Shown piece after piece: positions 47,599 through 57,053 of a stretch of DNA of 64,000 bases. Under the pieces are notes generated by a model that was given only the letters and a program-made list of their open reading frames with translations, searched no databases and was not told where the DNA came from. Position 1 is the first letter of the stretch; each line of letters begins with the position of its first letter. The stretch spans positions 121,330-185,329 of the forward strand of contig NZ_KE386821.1 of assembly GCF_000428945.1 (NCBI RefSeq), given 5' to 3'. This DNA comes from Hamadaea tsunoensis DSM 44101. GTDB taxonomy: Bacteria; Actinomycetota; Actinomycetes; Mycobacteriales; Micromonosporaceae. A program made the translations under genes and the position numbers.

Positions 47599-50457
47599 CT
47601 AGTCCCGCGTCTCATCGTCTGCCCCGATCTCCGCTAGTCGCCGCGCCGCCATCGGCGCCAGTTCAGGGTGGTTGCTGTCGATCGCCCGTTGGTAGGCGGT
47701 CCGGGCACCCGCCGTGTCACCCTGTTCGTTCAGCAGCTCCCCCAGGTTGATCGCGGCCATCGCTGCCGCTTCGGAGTGCTCGCTGTCGATCGCCATCTGA
47801 TACAGCGCCTGCGCACCCGCCGTGTCGCCCTGCTTGCTCAGCAGCTCTCCCAGGTTGATCGCGGCCGCCGGCGCCGCTTCGGAGTGCTTGCTGTCGATCG
47901 CCATGTGAAATGCCGCCTGCGCACCCGCCACATCACCCTGATCTTCCAGCATCAGTCCTAGGTTGTTCGCCGCCCTCGGAGACGCATCGAGGTGGTTGCT
48001 GTCGACAGCCAGCTGGTAGGCAGCCTGCGCGCCCGCCACGTCGCCTTGTTCGCTCAGCAACATCCCCATGTTGAACAGCGCCGTCGGCGCCTTGTCGGGG
48101 TCGTTGCTGTCGATCACCCGTTGGTAGGCGATTCGGGCACCCGCCGTGTCGCCCTGCTCCTGCAGCAGGACCGCAAGGCTAAACGTGGCTAGTGGCACCA
48201 TCTCAGGTTCATTGCTGTCGATCACCTGCTGGTAGGCCGCCTGCGCGCCAGCCATGTCACCCTGCTCTGTCAGCAGTCCCGCCAGGCCGATCGTGGAGAT
48301 CGACACTATCTCAGGCTCATTACGGTCGATCGCCCGCTGATATGCCGTCTGTGCACCCGCCGTATCACCCCGCGCTGTCAACAGCGTCCACAGGCCGAGC
48401 GCCGCCATCGGCGCCATCTCAGGGTGGTTGCTGTCGATCGCCCTCTGGTATGCGGCTAGCGCGCCCGGCACGTCACCCTGCTCTTCGAGCAACTCTCCCA
48501 GGTGGTACGCCGCCGTCGGTGCCATCTCAGAGTGGTCGCTGTCGATCGCCAACTGGTAGATCTCTTGGATGACCGACGGTGGGGCTTCCTCGCGTAGCAA
48601 CTTTCCCAGATGGACCGCTGCCGTCGGCGCCATTTCCGGGTCGTCGCTGTTGATCGCCACCTCGTAGGCTTCCAGCGCGCCCGTCACATCGCCCTGCTCG
48701 ACCAGCAGCGTCCCCAGGACGACCGCCGCAGCCGGTGCGATTTCGGGATGGTCGCTGTCGACCGCCACCTCGTAGGCTTCCAGCGCGCCCGTCACATCGC
48801 CCTGCTCGACCAGCAGCGTGCCCAGGTTGTACGCCGCCATGGGCGCCGCTTCGGGGTGGCTGCTGTCGGCCGCAAGTCGGTAGGCCGCTCGCGCCCCCGC
48901 GATGTCGCCCTGCTCGACCAGTAGCACCCCCAGGTTGAACGCCGCTGCCGACGTCGTGTCAGGATCGTCGGCTGCCATGGCCTTGCGAAGGCCGTCCCGG
49001 GCGGCATCATGCTGGCCCGCGAAGTAGGCGGCCAGACCGACATAGTAGGCCTCGACTGCCTCGACCATCCCGATCAACGGCTGCCACAGCCGTTCTGGCA
49101 CTGGGCGAGGCTCATGCTCACGCTGACCTTCGTCGACGGCTTCCAGGTACGGCAGCACCGACCACGCTGACCCGGCCGGGTCGTCCGCAACGGCCGTGAG
49201 CAGCGCCACTTGCGACGACACCGGAGTACGCGCCCACGCGATTCCCGCCTCGAACGCGTGCGGCGACGGCGCCGCCACGGTGATCTCCGCAGCGTAGGCG
49301 GGCAGGAGCGCCGTCAGCTCAGCCTCGCGGACCGGACGAGCCAGCCCCGCGCGCCGCAGGTCGACCGCGATACGCACCACAGCCTGTCCCATAGGGGACT
49401 CCACATGACCGTTGCGATATCGGTCCACCAGTGCCACACCGGCGATCAACGTCTCACCGATACTGCCGCTGATCTTCTCGTCCGGATACAGCCGTGACGC
49501 CTCCGCCAACTCCGGCGCACTCGCCGCGAACGGCAGGTGGAACTCCTCGCCGGCAGCGCCGCCCTTGGCCAGCGCCGCCACCGCCACCGCGCCCACCTCA
49601 CCCGGCGCCGCCAGCACCTTTGCGCGTTCAGCCGTGGTCAGGGTCCCCACCACCACCGCACGCGCCCGCAGCCACTCCAGCAACGGACCGGTCAGCTGAC
49701 CCAACTGGACCGGCGAAAGGTTGTCCAACCAGACCACCGCCGGCACCCCCACCTCCAGCGGTGGCTGCAGCAACATCAGCTCTTCGAGCGCGTTGCGGTT
49801 CAGCACGGGCAGCAGCACCTCCGGATCAGCTGCACCGAACACCGCCCGCACCGCCTCCACCGCCGTACGCGACTTGCCCGCCTTCGAGTCCCCCCACACG
49901 ATCACGAACGGAAACGGCGGCCCCGCCGGCAGCAGTGCCGCCCGCAACCGCTCATCAAACCCGTGCCGCGGCACATACCAGCCCGTACCAGCGGCGGTGT
50001 ATCGCGTCGCCGTGGCACCCAGGTCCGAGTCCGCCAACTGGGACAGCCGTGGCAACCCGCCCCCGGGCAACTCGCGAAGAAGGGTAGCCACCCGCATCCG
50101 CCAGACCGCGTCATCGGCTCGGTCCGCCCGCCGACGGCTCGCCCACCACCCGACGACAGCAGCCACCAGCCCGAGGACCACCAGCCCGGTCGACAGCAGG
50201 ACCGCCACTCGCTGACCATGGGGGCTCAACCCGTCCTTCCACAGGCCCAGGACCTCCACCGCCAACGCCGCCGCAGAGCCCACGGCGCCCGAGACCAGCC
50301 CCACCCACATCCACACCCGGCCGTTCTCGACCGCCCGCACAGCCTGGCCCACGACACCACCATCCGATCCGCTCACAAGACACCCGCGGATGCTGATCAA
50401 ATCACCGACCGCATACCCGGTACCGCTCCCCGAACGGACAGATACTGGGGTGGCCAA
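47599..50457 (-). CDS. Membrane-anchored P-loop NTPase with twelve 36-residue TPR-like repeats
   Basis: This 952-residue protein has two membrane segments near the N-terminus (residues ~49-70 and ~84-105) and a YVPRHGFDERLR motif. Walker A is GDSKAGKS (189-196), the Walker B-like strand is AVVWLDNLSP, and AGIAWARTPVSSQVALL comes later. The C-terminal part (residues ~505-936) is twelve 36-residue TPR-like repeats of the form AAINLGELLNEQGDTAGARTAYQ plus 13 residues. It shares the motif order of the protein at 29273-31621. The start is uncertain: ATG 50457 or GTG 50376. This STAND-like layout suggests a sensor or signalling role, but no partner is visible. Confidence 0.82.
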   Translation of the reverse strand: MATPVSVRSGSGTGYAVGDLISIRGCLVSGSDGGVVGQAVRAVENGRVWMWVGLVSGAVGSAAALAVEVLGLWKDGLSPHGQRVAVLLSTGLVVLGLVAAVVGWWASRRRADRADDAVWRMRVATLLRELPGGGLPRLSQLADSDLGATATRYTAAGTGWYVPRHGFDERLRAALLPAGPPFPFVIVWGDSKAGKSRTAVEAVRAVFGAADPEVLLPVLNRNALEELMLLQPPLEVGVPAVVWLDNLSPVQLGQLTGPLLEWLRARAVVVGTLTTAERAKVLAAPGEVGAVAVAALAKGGAAGEEFHLPFAASAPELAEASRLYPDEKISGSIGETLIAGVALVDRYRNGHVESPMGQAVVRIAVDLRRAGLARPVREAELTALLPAYAAEITVAAPSPHAFEAGIAWARTPVSSQVALLTAVADDPAGSAWSVLPYLEAVDEGQREHEPRPVPERLWQPLIGMVEAVEAYYVGLAAYFAGQHDAARDGLRKAMAADDPDTTSAAAFNLGVLLVEQGDIAGARAAYRLAADSSHPEAAPMAAYNLGTLLVEQGDVTGALEAYEVAVDSDHPEIAPAAAVVLGTLLVEQGDVTGALEAYEVAINSDDPEMAPTAAVHLGKLLREEAPPSVIQEIYQLAIDSDHSEMAPTAAYHLGELLEEQGDVPGALAAYQRAIDSNHPEMAPMAALGLWTLLTARGDTAGAQTAYQRAIDRNEPEIVSISTIGLAGLLTEQGDMAGAQAAYQQVIDSNEPEMVPLATFSLAVLLQEQGDTAGARIAYQRVIDSNDPDKAPTALFNMGMLLSEQGDVAGAQAAYQLAVDSNHLDASPRAANNLGLMLEDQGDVAGAQAAFHMAIDSKHSEAAPAAAINLGELLSKQGDTAGAQALYQMAIDSEHSEAAAMAAINLGELLNEQGDTAGARTAYQRAIDSNHPELAPMAARRLAEIGADDETRD
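47650..48945 (-). repeat. 108-bp tandem repeats encoding TPR-like units
   Basis: The DNA has a 108-bp period, with each unit encoding a 36-residue repeat (consensus A-A-x-N-L-G-x-L-L-x-E-Q-G-D-x-A-G-A-x-x-A-Y-Q, then AIDSNHPEMAP). Twelve units can be aligned. Several are very similar to each other at DNA level, suggesting recent unit duplication. It is part of the coding sequence and is not a CRISPR array. Confidence 0.85.
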
Positions 50458-50520
50458 GCCGTGCGGGGCGAGTCAGGTTCTCCCATCCTGTCGCCCCGCA
50501 CCGCTCTGGTTGTCCGCCTT

Positions 50521-53500
50521 TTAACTCCAGTAGTGGGCTTCCTTGATGTTGGAGGCCGGGCCTTCCGTGGTCCCGTTGATGGACGTCATGTAGAACTCCC
50601 AGCGCCAGCCGTAGGGCGTGAACCAGATCTCGCCCTGGGTGTAGCCGGGGTACATGATGCCGACCGACTCCCAGAGCGTCCGCGATCCGTCCGGGTTGAT
50701 CTGCCGTCGCCAGACCCGGTAGCCGACGGCGGCCTGCGGCGAATTGGTCCAGTGCAGGATCACGATGGCGTCGTGGTAGGTGCTCCAGACGACGTCGTCG
50801 AGGGAGGGCGGGGACGGCGTACGCACACCCGCGTACACGTTGGGGGCGGCGCCGGGGAAGCCGCTGCCGTAGGTGTTCACGGCGCCGATCACGATGTTGT
50901 ACGTATGGCCGACCGTGCCGGGGAAGGTGGTCGACAGGCCCCAGACCCGTTTGTTGCTCAGGACCTGAGTGGTGTTGTCGTACCAGTACAGGTCGTACGC
51001 CGAGACGGTGTCGGCGCCGTATCCGGTGGGCGCGATCCAGTCGACGTTGACCGTGCCGCTGCCGTCGTTGGCGAAGGAGTGGATGATCGTCGGACCGTCG
51101 GCGGTCGACGGGTTGGCGACCGCCGTAGCGGTGCCGCTCTTGGCGAGGTTGGTGTCACCCTTCGAGGCTGCCACCGCGTACTCGTAGGTGTGTCCACGTT
51201 GGACCCAGTTGAACAGCCAGTGGTCGGTGGTGACGGGGAGGGGTAGTTGTTCCTGCGCCTGGCCGGCGGTGACGTCGCGCTGGTAGAGGTAGTAGCCGGT
51301 GGCGCCCCAGACGTGCGACCAGGACAGCTGGATGCCGCCCGCGACGGGCGTGACGGTGATGGCCGGGGCGCTGAGGGTGATCTCGGTCGTGGCCGGGATG
51401 CTGCCGAAGACCGGCCCGACGCCGAAGGCGTTGAAGGTGCCGGCGACGGCGCGGGCGATGCGGAACTCGCCTTGCGTGTTGGGATGGATCGGGTCGTACG
51501 CGTAGCTGTTGGGGTCGTACGCGCTCGCGAGGTCGACGAGCTTGACCGGTGAGGTGCCGGTGGAGAGGCTCGGGATCGCGGCCCTGAGCCGGGAGTTGTA
51601 GTCGAGGATCTGCGTACGCTGGAACGTGGTCGGGTTCTTGTTGACCGGCACGGTGCACAGCAGCAGGCGGACGTTGGACTTGCCGGCCCGGGCGTTGGCG
51701 ACGAACTGGGTGAGGACGGTCATCAGGTCGGCGCCGCTGACCCCGCCCCAGGCGATGTCGTTGAAGCCGAGCTCCACGACGAGGTACTGGGGCTGGTAGG
51801 TGGCGACCTTCGCCTGGATCTCGTTCTTCTCGTCGTTCATCTGCCGGCCCCACAGGGCGTCGTGCTCGGTGTCGGCGGCGTCGGCGGCTCGGTAGCCGTT
51901 GGGGTCGTCGTTGCTGGTGCCGTCCTGCACCGACCACATGTTGTAGACGCCGCGGCGCGGGCCGACGAAGTCGGCGTTGACCCCGTTGGCCGCGAAGTGC
52001 TTCTGCAGCCGGTAGCGCCAGGTGTAGTCGCCCTGGGTGCCGTGGCTGATCGAGTCGCCGGCGATCATGACGCGGGTGGTTCCGGCGACACCGGTGGTCA
52101 GTGTGATCCATTTGCTGGGGTAGGGGCCGGTGGCGGGCGAGGCGCCCTCGCTCGCGTCGACCTCGACCAGGGCGGTGCCCCAGCCGCTGATCGCGGTCTT
52201 GTCGGCGGCCGTGAGCGTGTAGGAGGTGGCGGTGGTGGTGACGGCGGCCATCTCGGCCCGGGTGTTGATGTTGAGGAAGCGCAGCCGGTAACTGTTGGGG
52301 TGGCCGCCCATGCCGCTCGCGGTCCAGCTGATGGTGTAGGCCTTGGCCGGGTCGACGACCTGGTCGCCGCTGGTGATCTTCGAGGCGACGCCGTGCTGTT
52401 CGAGGACCTGGGCGGCGTTCTGCACGACGCTGACGTCCCGGCCGCCGGTCAGGGCGGTCCAGGCGGCGCCGAACGTGGTCGGATGGGCCGACAGCATGCG
52501 CCCCAGGATGTCGCCGAAGGTCCAGGAGATCGACTCGCCGTCCGCATTGGCGTCGTAGAAGTCCCACAGGGCGCGGCTGACGGCCAGCTCGCTGTCGTCG
52601 CCGCGCGGCGAGCACATGCTCGCCGGATCCTCCATGCTGTAGGAGAAGTTCGCACCGCCGTAGTAGGGCGGACCGGGCCGGTCGCTGTACGTCGCGTCGG
52701 CGAGGTTCGGGGTGCCGGCCGGGATCGCCTCCTCGTGCAGGGCGACGGTGCCGAAGAACGTGGCCCACCCTTCCGACCAGGCCAGCTTCATACCGGCGCT
52801 CTTGCTGCCGCTGACCGACCAGGCGCCGTTGCAGATGTCGTGGGCGCCGCCGGAGCTGTCGTCGAAGCCGCCGTGCCGGGCGACGATGTGACCGGTCTCG
52901 TGCGCGATCACCGGCCAGTCGTAGGCGTCTTCCTGGCACGGCTGACCCGTGCCGCACAACGCACCGCCGCCGCTGATGTGGATGTGGCCGTCCTGGGCAC
53001 CGACGTAGCTGCCGTCGGCCGGGTAGGTCACCTCCAGCTGGCTCGGCCAACCCGACTGCCGGTTCTTGGTGTAGAAGCCGCCGATGGTGAACAGCGCGTC
53101 CAGGACCGCGAACGCGTTGGTGCGCAGTCCGGCTGCGTCCTGCGTCTGGTTGCCCAGCGAGAGGTCAACGTTCGTCCAGGTGTCACCCGGCTGCAGGACC
53201 TTGGTTGGCGTGGCCGCCACGTACTGCTGGCTCGCTCCCAGGATCAGCGCGTACGCGTTGGAGGAGCTCAACTCGACGTGGTAGGTGTGCGACGCGTCGG
53301 CGGTCACGTTGAACGTGTAGTCGCCGTTGCCGTTGGTGGCGCCGACCGCGACCGTCAAGCCGAGGTCGTTGACGACGAGGGCGACGCGCGCGTTGCGTAC
53401 CGGGGTCCAGGTGGCGTCGGAGCGCTGGTACTGAACGTGCCCGTAGACCGCGACGGGACCGGACGCGGCCAGGCTCGCGGGCCCGTGACTGACCGACGCT

Positions 53501-54183
53501 CCGGGCACGGGTACGGCGTTGAGCGCCGCCGACTGATTCCGGTAGCCGATCGGGTCGAGCCGGCCGGCGGCATGGTCGGCCGCCAGGAGCGCGGCGGGCA
53601 GAAGAACCCGGCTCGGCGCGAGGACCAGAGCGCCGTGATGCAGCTGGGCGGCCCGTGATCCGGTGGCGATGGTCGTACCGCGCTGACGCAACTGCACTGT
53701 CAGGACGACGGCGGCATCGGCCGGCCGTACGACCGTCCACGTGCGACGGGCGGTGGCCGCGGCGGCGAGATCCGGCAGGGAAGCGGTCAGCTTCGCCCGT
53801 CCCGCGCCGGACAGCACCAGGGTGAGGCCGCGCAGCGGGACCGCCGCCGTGACGGCGACGGTGACCCGAGGGCCGTCGGCGGTGAACTCGATCTCGGCGT
53901 CCTGACCCTCCCGCGCCACGACACGGGACATCGCGGTCGCGGCGGGCGTGCTGCCCGATCCGGTGGTCGTGAGCGGAAGCGCCGCGGCCTCGTGCGGCTG
54001 GCTGAAGGCCGCCGAAGGCGAAGCGGGCGCCATGGCAACCGTAGGGGCAGGGTTCGACGGGGCCGTTGCGAGAGATGCAGTCGGTGGTGTGGGCGGCCCG
54101 GCGACGGCGGGCGCCGGCACGGTCGCGGCCAGCGTCAGGGCGACGCCGAGCGCGATCCAGCGTGAGGGGTTCAGCATGCGCAT
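50521..54183 (-). CDS. Large secreted metalloprotease-like and SGNH hydrolase fusion protein
   Basis: This 1220-residue protein has a signal peptide (residues ~1-27) and then a Pro/Ala/Thr-rich stretch. A zincin-like domain carries HETGH (428-432) with SEGWATFF (Glu471 as probable third ligand). Next is an SGNH/GDSL hydrolase: GDSIS (Ser711), ELGFNDIAWGG (block III) and DPIHPN (Asp897/His900). Two or three fibronectin III-like domains form the C-terminus. The SGNH part would hydrolyse esters or carbohydrate acetyl groups, and the protease part would cut proteins. I know of no named family with this order. It lies between the P-loop/TPR gene and a small hypothetical gene. The ribosome-binding site is weak. 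Confidence 0.8.
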   Translation of the reverse strand: MRMLNPSRWIALGVALTLAATVPAPAVAGPPTPPTASLATAPSNPAPTVAMAPASPSAAFSQPHEAAALPLTTTGSGSTPAATAMSRVVAREGQDAEIEFTADGPRVTVAVTAAVPLRGLTLVLSGAGRAKLTASLPDLAAAATARRTWTVVRPADAAVVLTVQLRQRGTTIATGSRAAQLHHGALVLAPSRVLLPAALLAADHAAGRLDPIGYRNQSAALNAVPVPGASVSHGPASLAASGPVAVYGHVQYQRSDATWTPVRNARVALVVNDLGLTVAVGATNGNGDYTFNVTADASHTYHVELSSSNAYALILGASQQYVAATPTKVLQPGDTWTNVDLSLGNQTQDAAGLRTNAFAVLDALFTIGGFYTKNRQSGWPSQLEVTYPADGSYVGAQDGHIHISGGGALCGTGQPCQEDAYDWPVIAHETGHIVARHGGFDDSSGGAHDICNGAWSVSGSKSAGMKLAWSEGWATFFGTVALHEEAIPAGTPNLADATYSDRPGPPYYGGANFSYSMEDPASMCSPRGDDSELAVSRALWDFYDANADGESISWTFGDILGRMLSAHPTTFGAAWTALTGGRDVSVVQNAAQVLEQHGVASKITSGDQVVDPAKAYTISWTASGMGGHPNSYRLRFLNINTRAEMAAVTTTATSYTLTAADKTAISGWGTALVEVDASEGASPATGPYPSKWITLTTGVAGTTRVMIAGDSISHGTQGDYTWRYRLQKHFAANGVNADFVGPRRGVYNMWSVQDGTSNDDPNGYRAADAADTEHDALWGRQMNDEKNEIQAKVATYQPQYLVVELGFNDIAWGGVSGADLMTVLTQFVANARAGKSNVRLLLCTVPVNKNPTTFQRTQILDYNSRLRAAIPSLSTGTSPVKLVDLASAYDPNSYAYDPIHPNTQGEFRIARAVAGTFNAFGVGPVFGSIPATTEITLSAPAITVTPVAGGIQLSWSHVWGATGYYLYQRDVTAGQAQEQLPLPVTTDHWLFNWVQRGHTYEYAVAASKGDTNLAKSGTATAVANPSTADGPTIIHSFANDGSGTVNVDWIAPTGYGADTVSAYDLYWYDNTTQVLSNKRVWGLSTTFPGTVGHTYNIVIGAVNTYGSGFPGAAPNVYAGVRTPSPPSLDDVVWSTYHDAIVILHWTNSPQAAVGYRVWRRQINPDGSRTLWESVGIMYPGYTQGEIWFTPYGWRWEFYMTSINGTTEGPASNIKEAHYWS

Positions 54184-54273
54184 ATGAGATCTGCCGAGGT
54201 GCCGTTTTCCGGCCGGCCGGGACAACGCTGGACAACGTTGTACGGTTACCGTCGTCAGGCTGAGAGACACCTC

Positions 54274-54675
54274 TCAGAGGTCGCCGTACGACCAGTGCAC
54301 CGCGACGTCGGGCTTCATACGTACCCACAGGGTGTCCGCCGGTGAACCCTCGGGGAACTCGATCCGCAGCAGTTCCCGTCCGTGGACGCGGTCGATGCCG
54401 ACGGTCCGTACCCCGCGCAATTCGAGGTCGAGCAGCTCCGCCGTATCCGGGCCGGTCCGCAGGCGGAGCCGGACGACCTCATAACCCGGCTCGATGTACA
54501 TCTCGATGTCGTAGCCCGACCGCGCCGTCCGGAACGTCACCGCCGTGTACGGCCACAGCTCACGCCAGTCGAACTCGTAGCCGGCGGCGCGCTCGTCTTC
54601 GGCGTACCGGTAGGTGGGTTCGGCCTCGAACAGCCAGATCAGGTCTTCCCGGCTGGGAACGGGCTCCATGACCAT
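54274..54675 (-). CDS. Hypothetical protein
   Basis: I do not recognise this 133-residue product. It is acidic, with VPSREDLIWLFEAEPTYRYAEDERAAGYEFDWRELWPYTAVTFRT and SGYDIEMYIEPGYEVVRLRLRTGPDTAELLDLELRGVRTVGIDRVHGRELLRIEF, suggesting a beta-sheet fold. There is no signal peptide, metal site or membrane segment. ATG 54675 and ATG 54669 are both possible starts. It ends 91 bp upstream of the SGNH-metalloprotease gene's ATG on the same strand, so the two may be co-transcribed. Function is unknown. Confidence 0.6.
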   Translation of the reverse strand: MVMEPVPSREDLIWLFEAEPTYRYAEDERAAGYEFDWRELWPYTAVTFRTARSGYDIEMYIEPGYEVVRLRLRTGPDTAELLDLELRGVRTVGIDRVHGRELLRIEFPEGSPADTLWVRMKPDVAVHWSYGDL

Positions 54676-54748
54676 CAGGCGACCTTCTCGCGGCGACTGG
54701 AGGGTCGGTCCCGCGCGATTCTGCGACCAGACGGGAGCAAGGACCGCG

Positions 54749-55549
54749 TCATGCCCGCGAGCGGAGCGAGATCGTGTAGGGCGTGGTCGTGGAGACCTTG
54801 ACCAGGCCGGAGCGTTCGAGGATCGGACGCGAGTACTCCGTCGAGTCGCTGTTGATGAGCGTCTTACCCATGCCGAGCGCCGACTGTGCCCGCGCCGCGG
54901 TCAGCGCGCGGTAGATTCCCCGTCCGCGCCACTCGTCGCGGGTCGCACCGCCCCAGATGCCCGCGAAGTCGGTTCCTTCCACCGGCTCCAGCCGGCCGGC
55001 ACTGACGATCCGTCCGGCGGCCTCGGCGACCCACAGTTCCATGCCGTCCTTGCGGGCGAGGCGCCGTAGCAGGGCGTTCGCCGTGTCATCGCTGACCGGG
55101 TCGCCGAAGACCTCGTCCTGCATCGCGGCCATCGCGCGGACATCCGCCTCCTCGGTGACCCGGCGCAGCGTCACGCCCTCGGGAAGCGGTACGTCGACAG
55201 CGAGGAGGCGCGCTTCGCCAAGCATGATCGACTCTGGTTCCTCCGGGATGAAACCGTTATCCAGCAACGCCTCGGGCAGTCCGGGGGCGTGGTCGTGCCC
55301 GCGGGTCTTCCATTCGACCCGGCTGATCTCGGGATCCGCCCGATAGTGCGCGAGCGCTTCGGGTACGAGTCGGCGGATCGCCTCGGCGTCGGCACCGCCG
55401 AGATCGCGATAGGTGACGAAGCCCCGGCCACCGGCGAAGGTCACCAGCCGGAGGGGGCCGAGCCGGGTCACCGAGACGGCGCTCGGCGTTTCGGCATCCG
55501 TGCGGAGCTGCTCGTCATAGGCCGCGAGGAGGCGGGCAGAGTTGATCAT
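54749..55549 (-). CDS. GNAT family N-acetyltransferase (two-domain)
   Basis: This 266-residue protein carries a GNAT domain in its C-terminal half: VRAMAAMQDEVFGDPVSDDTANALLRRLA, ELWVAEAAGRIVSAGRLEPVEGTDFAGIWGGATRDEWRGRGIYRALTAAR (acetyl-CoA motif R-x-x-G-x-G in WRGRGIY) and NSDSTEYSRPILERSGLVKVSTTTPY. The N-terminal half has the same fold size but no clear motif, as in double-GNAT proteins. The start is ATG 55549 after GTGAGGGC. The substrate is unknown. It is about 70 bp downstream of the following gene on the minus strand. Confidence 0.85.
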   Translation of the reverse strand: MINSARLLAAYDEQLRTDAETPSAVSVTRLGPLRLVTFAGGRGFVTYRDLGGADAEAIRRLVPEALAHYRADPEISRVEWKTRGHDHAPGLPEALLDNGFIPEEPESIMLGEARLLAVDVPLPEGVTLRRVTEEADVRAMAAMQDEVFGDPVSDDTANALLRRLARKDGMELWVAEAAGRIVSAGRLEPVEGTDFAGIWGGATRDEWRGRGIYRALTAARAQSALGMGKTLINSDSTEYSRPILERSGLVKVSTTTPYTISLRSRA

Positions 55550-55609
55550 GCCCTCACGGTGCAGCATCGACGCCGGCAGGGCAAGCGGTTTTCACACATT
55601 TGTGTACAG

Positions 55610-56371
55610 TTAGGTGTCGGACCACACCGGCGCTGGTCCGTCTGCGGCGCCGTAGAACAGGTACGGCCGCAGTTCGGGAGACGAAGCCAGGATGCGATGG
55701 AGCCTGAGCGGATTGCCTGTGGCGGCCAGGAACGGCTGCTGGTCGAGCAGGCCGCGGAGGCTGGCGAACGGCCACGAGGCGCCGAGCAGCCGCCGGATCT
55801 GAACGATGATCGCCACCGCGTCCGGCGGCACTCGGTCGACGAAGATGTCCGCGCTGGTGGGCAGTTCCCAGCCGGCTGGCGTCCCGCTGTGCCGGCAGCC
55901 GCGCAGGTGGTCGATTGCGGGGTCCGCGGCGTCCGTCCCGGGCAGGCTGCGCCACCAGCCCAGATCGATGCGCAGCGCCCCCGTCCGCAGCAGGTGCCCG
56001 AGCCGCTCAGGATCGACGAACGGTGCCGCGCCGCGTACAGCGAGGTCGGTGAACTCGTCCGGCAGTCGGACGCCGTGCTCCTCGACGTAGTGCGCCAGTC
56101 CCTCTGGCCAGGCGAAATGCTCTCCATCAGTCAGCTCAGCGCTGCCGTTGGCGGCACCGCAGAGCCGGCAGATCGAAACGCCCGCCGCGGCGATGAAGAC
56201 GGTGCCGGACCGCAGATACGCGGCAACGCGTTGACGCATCGGGCGGTAGGCATCGGCGTCGACAAAAGCGCAGACATCGGGCAGGCCGTCGGTTGCGACC
56301 GGCCCGTCCCAGTACCCGATCAGCCGGAGAGCATCGGTCACCTCGGGTACGGGTCTTTCAGGCTGCGCCAA
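55610..56371 (-). CDS. Hypothetical protein
   Basis: This 253-residue protein has no recognised motif except a CRLC pair near residue 68. It contains ALRLIGYWDGPVATDGLPDVCAFVDADAYRPMRQRVAAYLRSGTVFIAAAGVSICRLCGAANGSAELTDGEHFAWPEGLAHYVEEHGVRLPDEF. Some of these blocks recall actinobacterial proteins that surround a small zinc-binding region. The start at ATG 56371 overlaps the end of the HAD hydrolase gene by 14 bp, so the two are co-transcribed, HAD first. Function is unknown. Confidence 0.65.
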   Translation of the reverse strand: MAQPERPVPEVTDALRLIGYWDGPVATDGLPDVCAFVDADAYRPMRQRVAAYLRSGTVFIAAAGVSICRLCGAANGSAELTDGEHFAWPEGLAHYVEEHGVRLPDEFTDLAVRGAAPFVDPERLGHLLRTGALRIDLGWWRSLPGTDAADPAIDHLRGCRHSGTPAGWELPTSADIFVDRVPPDAVAIIVQIRRLLGASWPFASLRGLLDQQPFLAATGNPLRLHRILASSPELRPYLFYGAADGPAPVWSDT

Positions 56372-56999
56372 GGATGATGTCCTTCAGTTCGATCAAGGTG
56401 TCGATCCTGTGGCTGGCCTGCGAAAAGTCTTGTGTCTTCGTGAACTCGTTGTGGACGACGACGCACTCGATACCGGCGGCCACCGCCGAGTTCAGTCCCC
56501 GGGACGAATCCTCGACGACCAGCGTCTCCTCCTTGGCTGCCCCGAAGCGCTTCAAACCGGTCAGGTACGGCTCCGGGTGCGGCTTGGCGAGTTCGTAGTC
56601 TTCCCGGACGAGGACGAAGTCCATGAACTGCCGGATCTGGCGCTTCTCGTGGATGATGTCGAAGTCCGTACGCTTCGCGGTCGTCACGATGGCCATGCGG
56701 ACGTTCTTCGACAGCTCGGCGAGCGTCTCGACGACGCCTTCGATCTCGATGGCTTCCGTCCGCAGGTATTCCTGGTAGTAGTCATCGCGGACCTTGCGCC
56801 GCCCGCTGATCGTCCGCTCGTCGACACCTGCTGCCCTGACCTGTGCCCACGTGCCCAGACCCTGGCTCATGTCCCGGAGGTACCGATCCTTGTCCAGGGG
56901 CAGGCCGATGTCCGCCAGGGCGCGTTCTCCGGCCTTGTAATACCAGTGTTCGGTGTCCACCAGAACGCCGTCGTGATCGAAGAGTACGTACCTTTTCAT
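56358..56999 (-). CDS. HAD superfamily hydrolase (phosphatase, beta-phosphoglucomutase-like)
   Basis: This 213-residue enzyme has the four HAD motifs. Motif I is LFDHDGVLVDTEH (Asp8 nucleophile, Asp10), motif II is AIVTTAKR, motif III is the Lys in LAKPHPEPYLTGLKRFG and motif IV is LVVEDSSRGLNSAVAAG. A small helical cap lies between motifs I and II, as in beta-phosphoglucomutase and phosphoglycolate phosphatase. It is a phosphatase or mutase of unknown substrate. The start is ATG 56999 behind GGGAAGGCTGC. It overlaps the downstream hypothetical gene by 14 bp. Confidence 0.9.
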   Translation of the reverse strand: MKRYVLFDHDGVLVDTEHWYYKAGERALADIGLPLDKDRYLRDMSQGLGTWAQVRAAGVDERTISGRRKVRDDYYQEYLRTEAIEIEGVVETLAELSKNVRMAIVTTAKRTDFDIIHEKRQIRQFMDFVLVREDYELAKPHPEPYLTGLKRFGAAKEETLVVEDSSRGLNSAVAAGIECVVVHNEFTKTQDFSQASHRIDTLIELKDIILGAA

Positions 57000-57053
57000 G
57001 CAGCCTTCCCAGGAGAAATGATGGTCCACATGCGACCCGTGATGTCGGACCTG

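Noticed and set aside
47650-48945. Regular 108-bp repeats as a CRISPR array or satellite
   Set aside because: They stay in one open frame and translate to TPR-like 36-residue units; there are no unique spacers between identical repeats and no cas genes.
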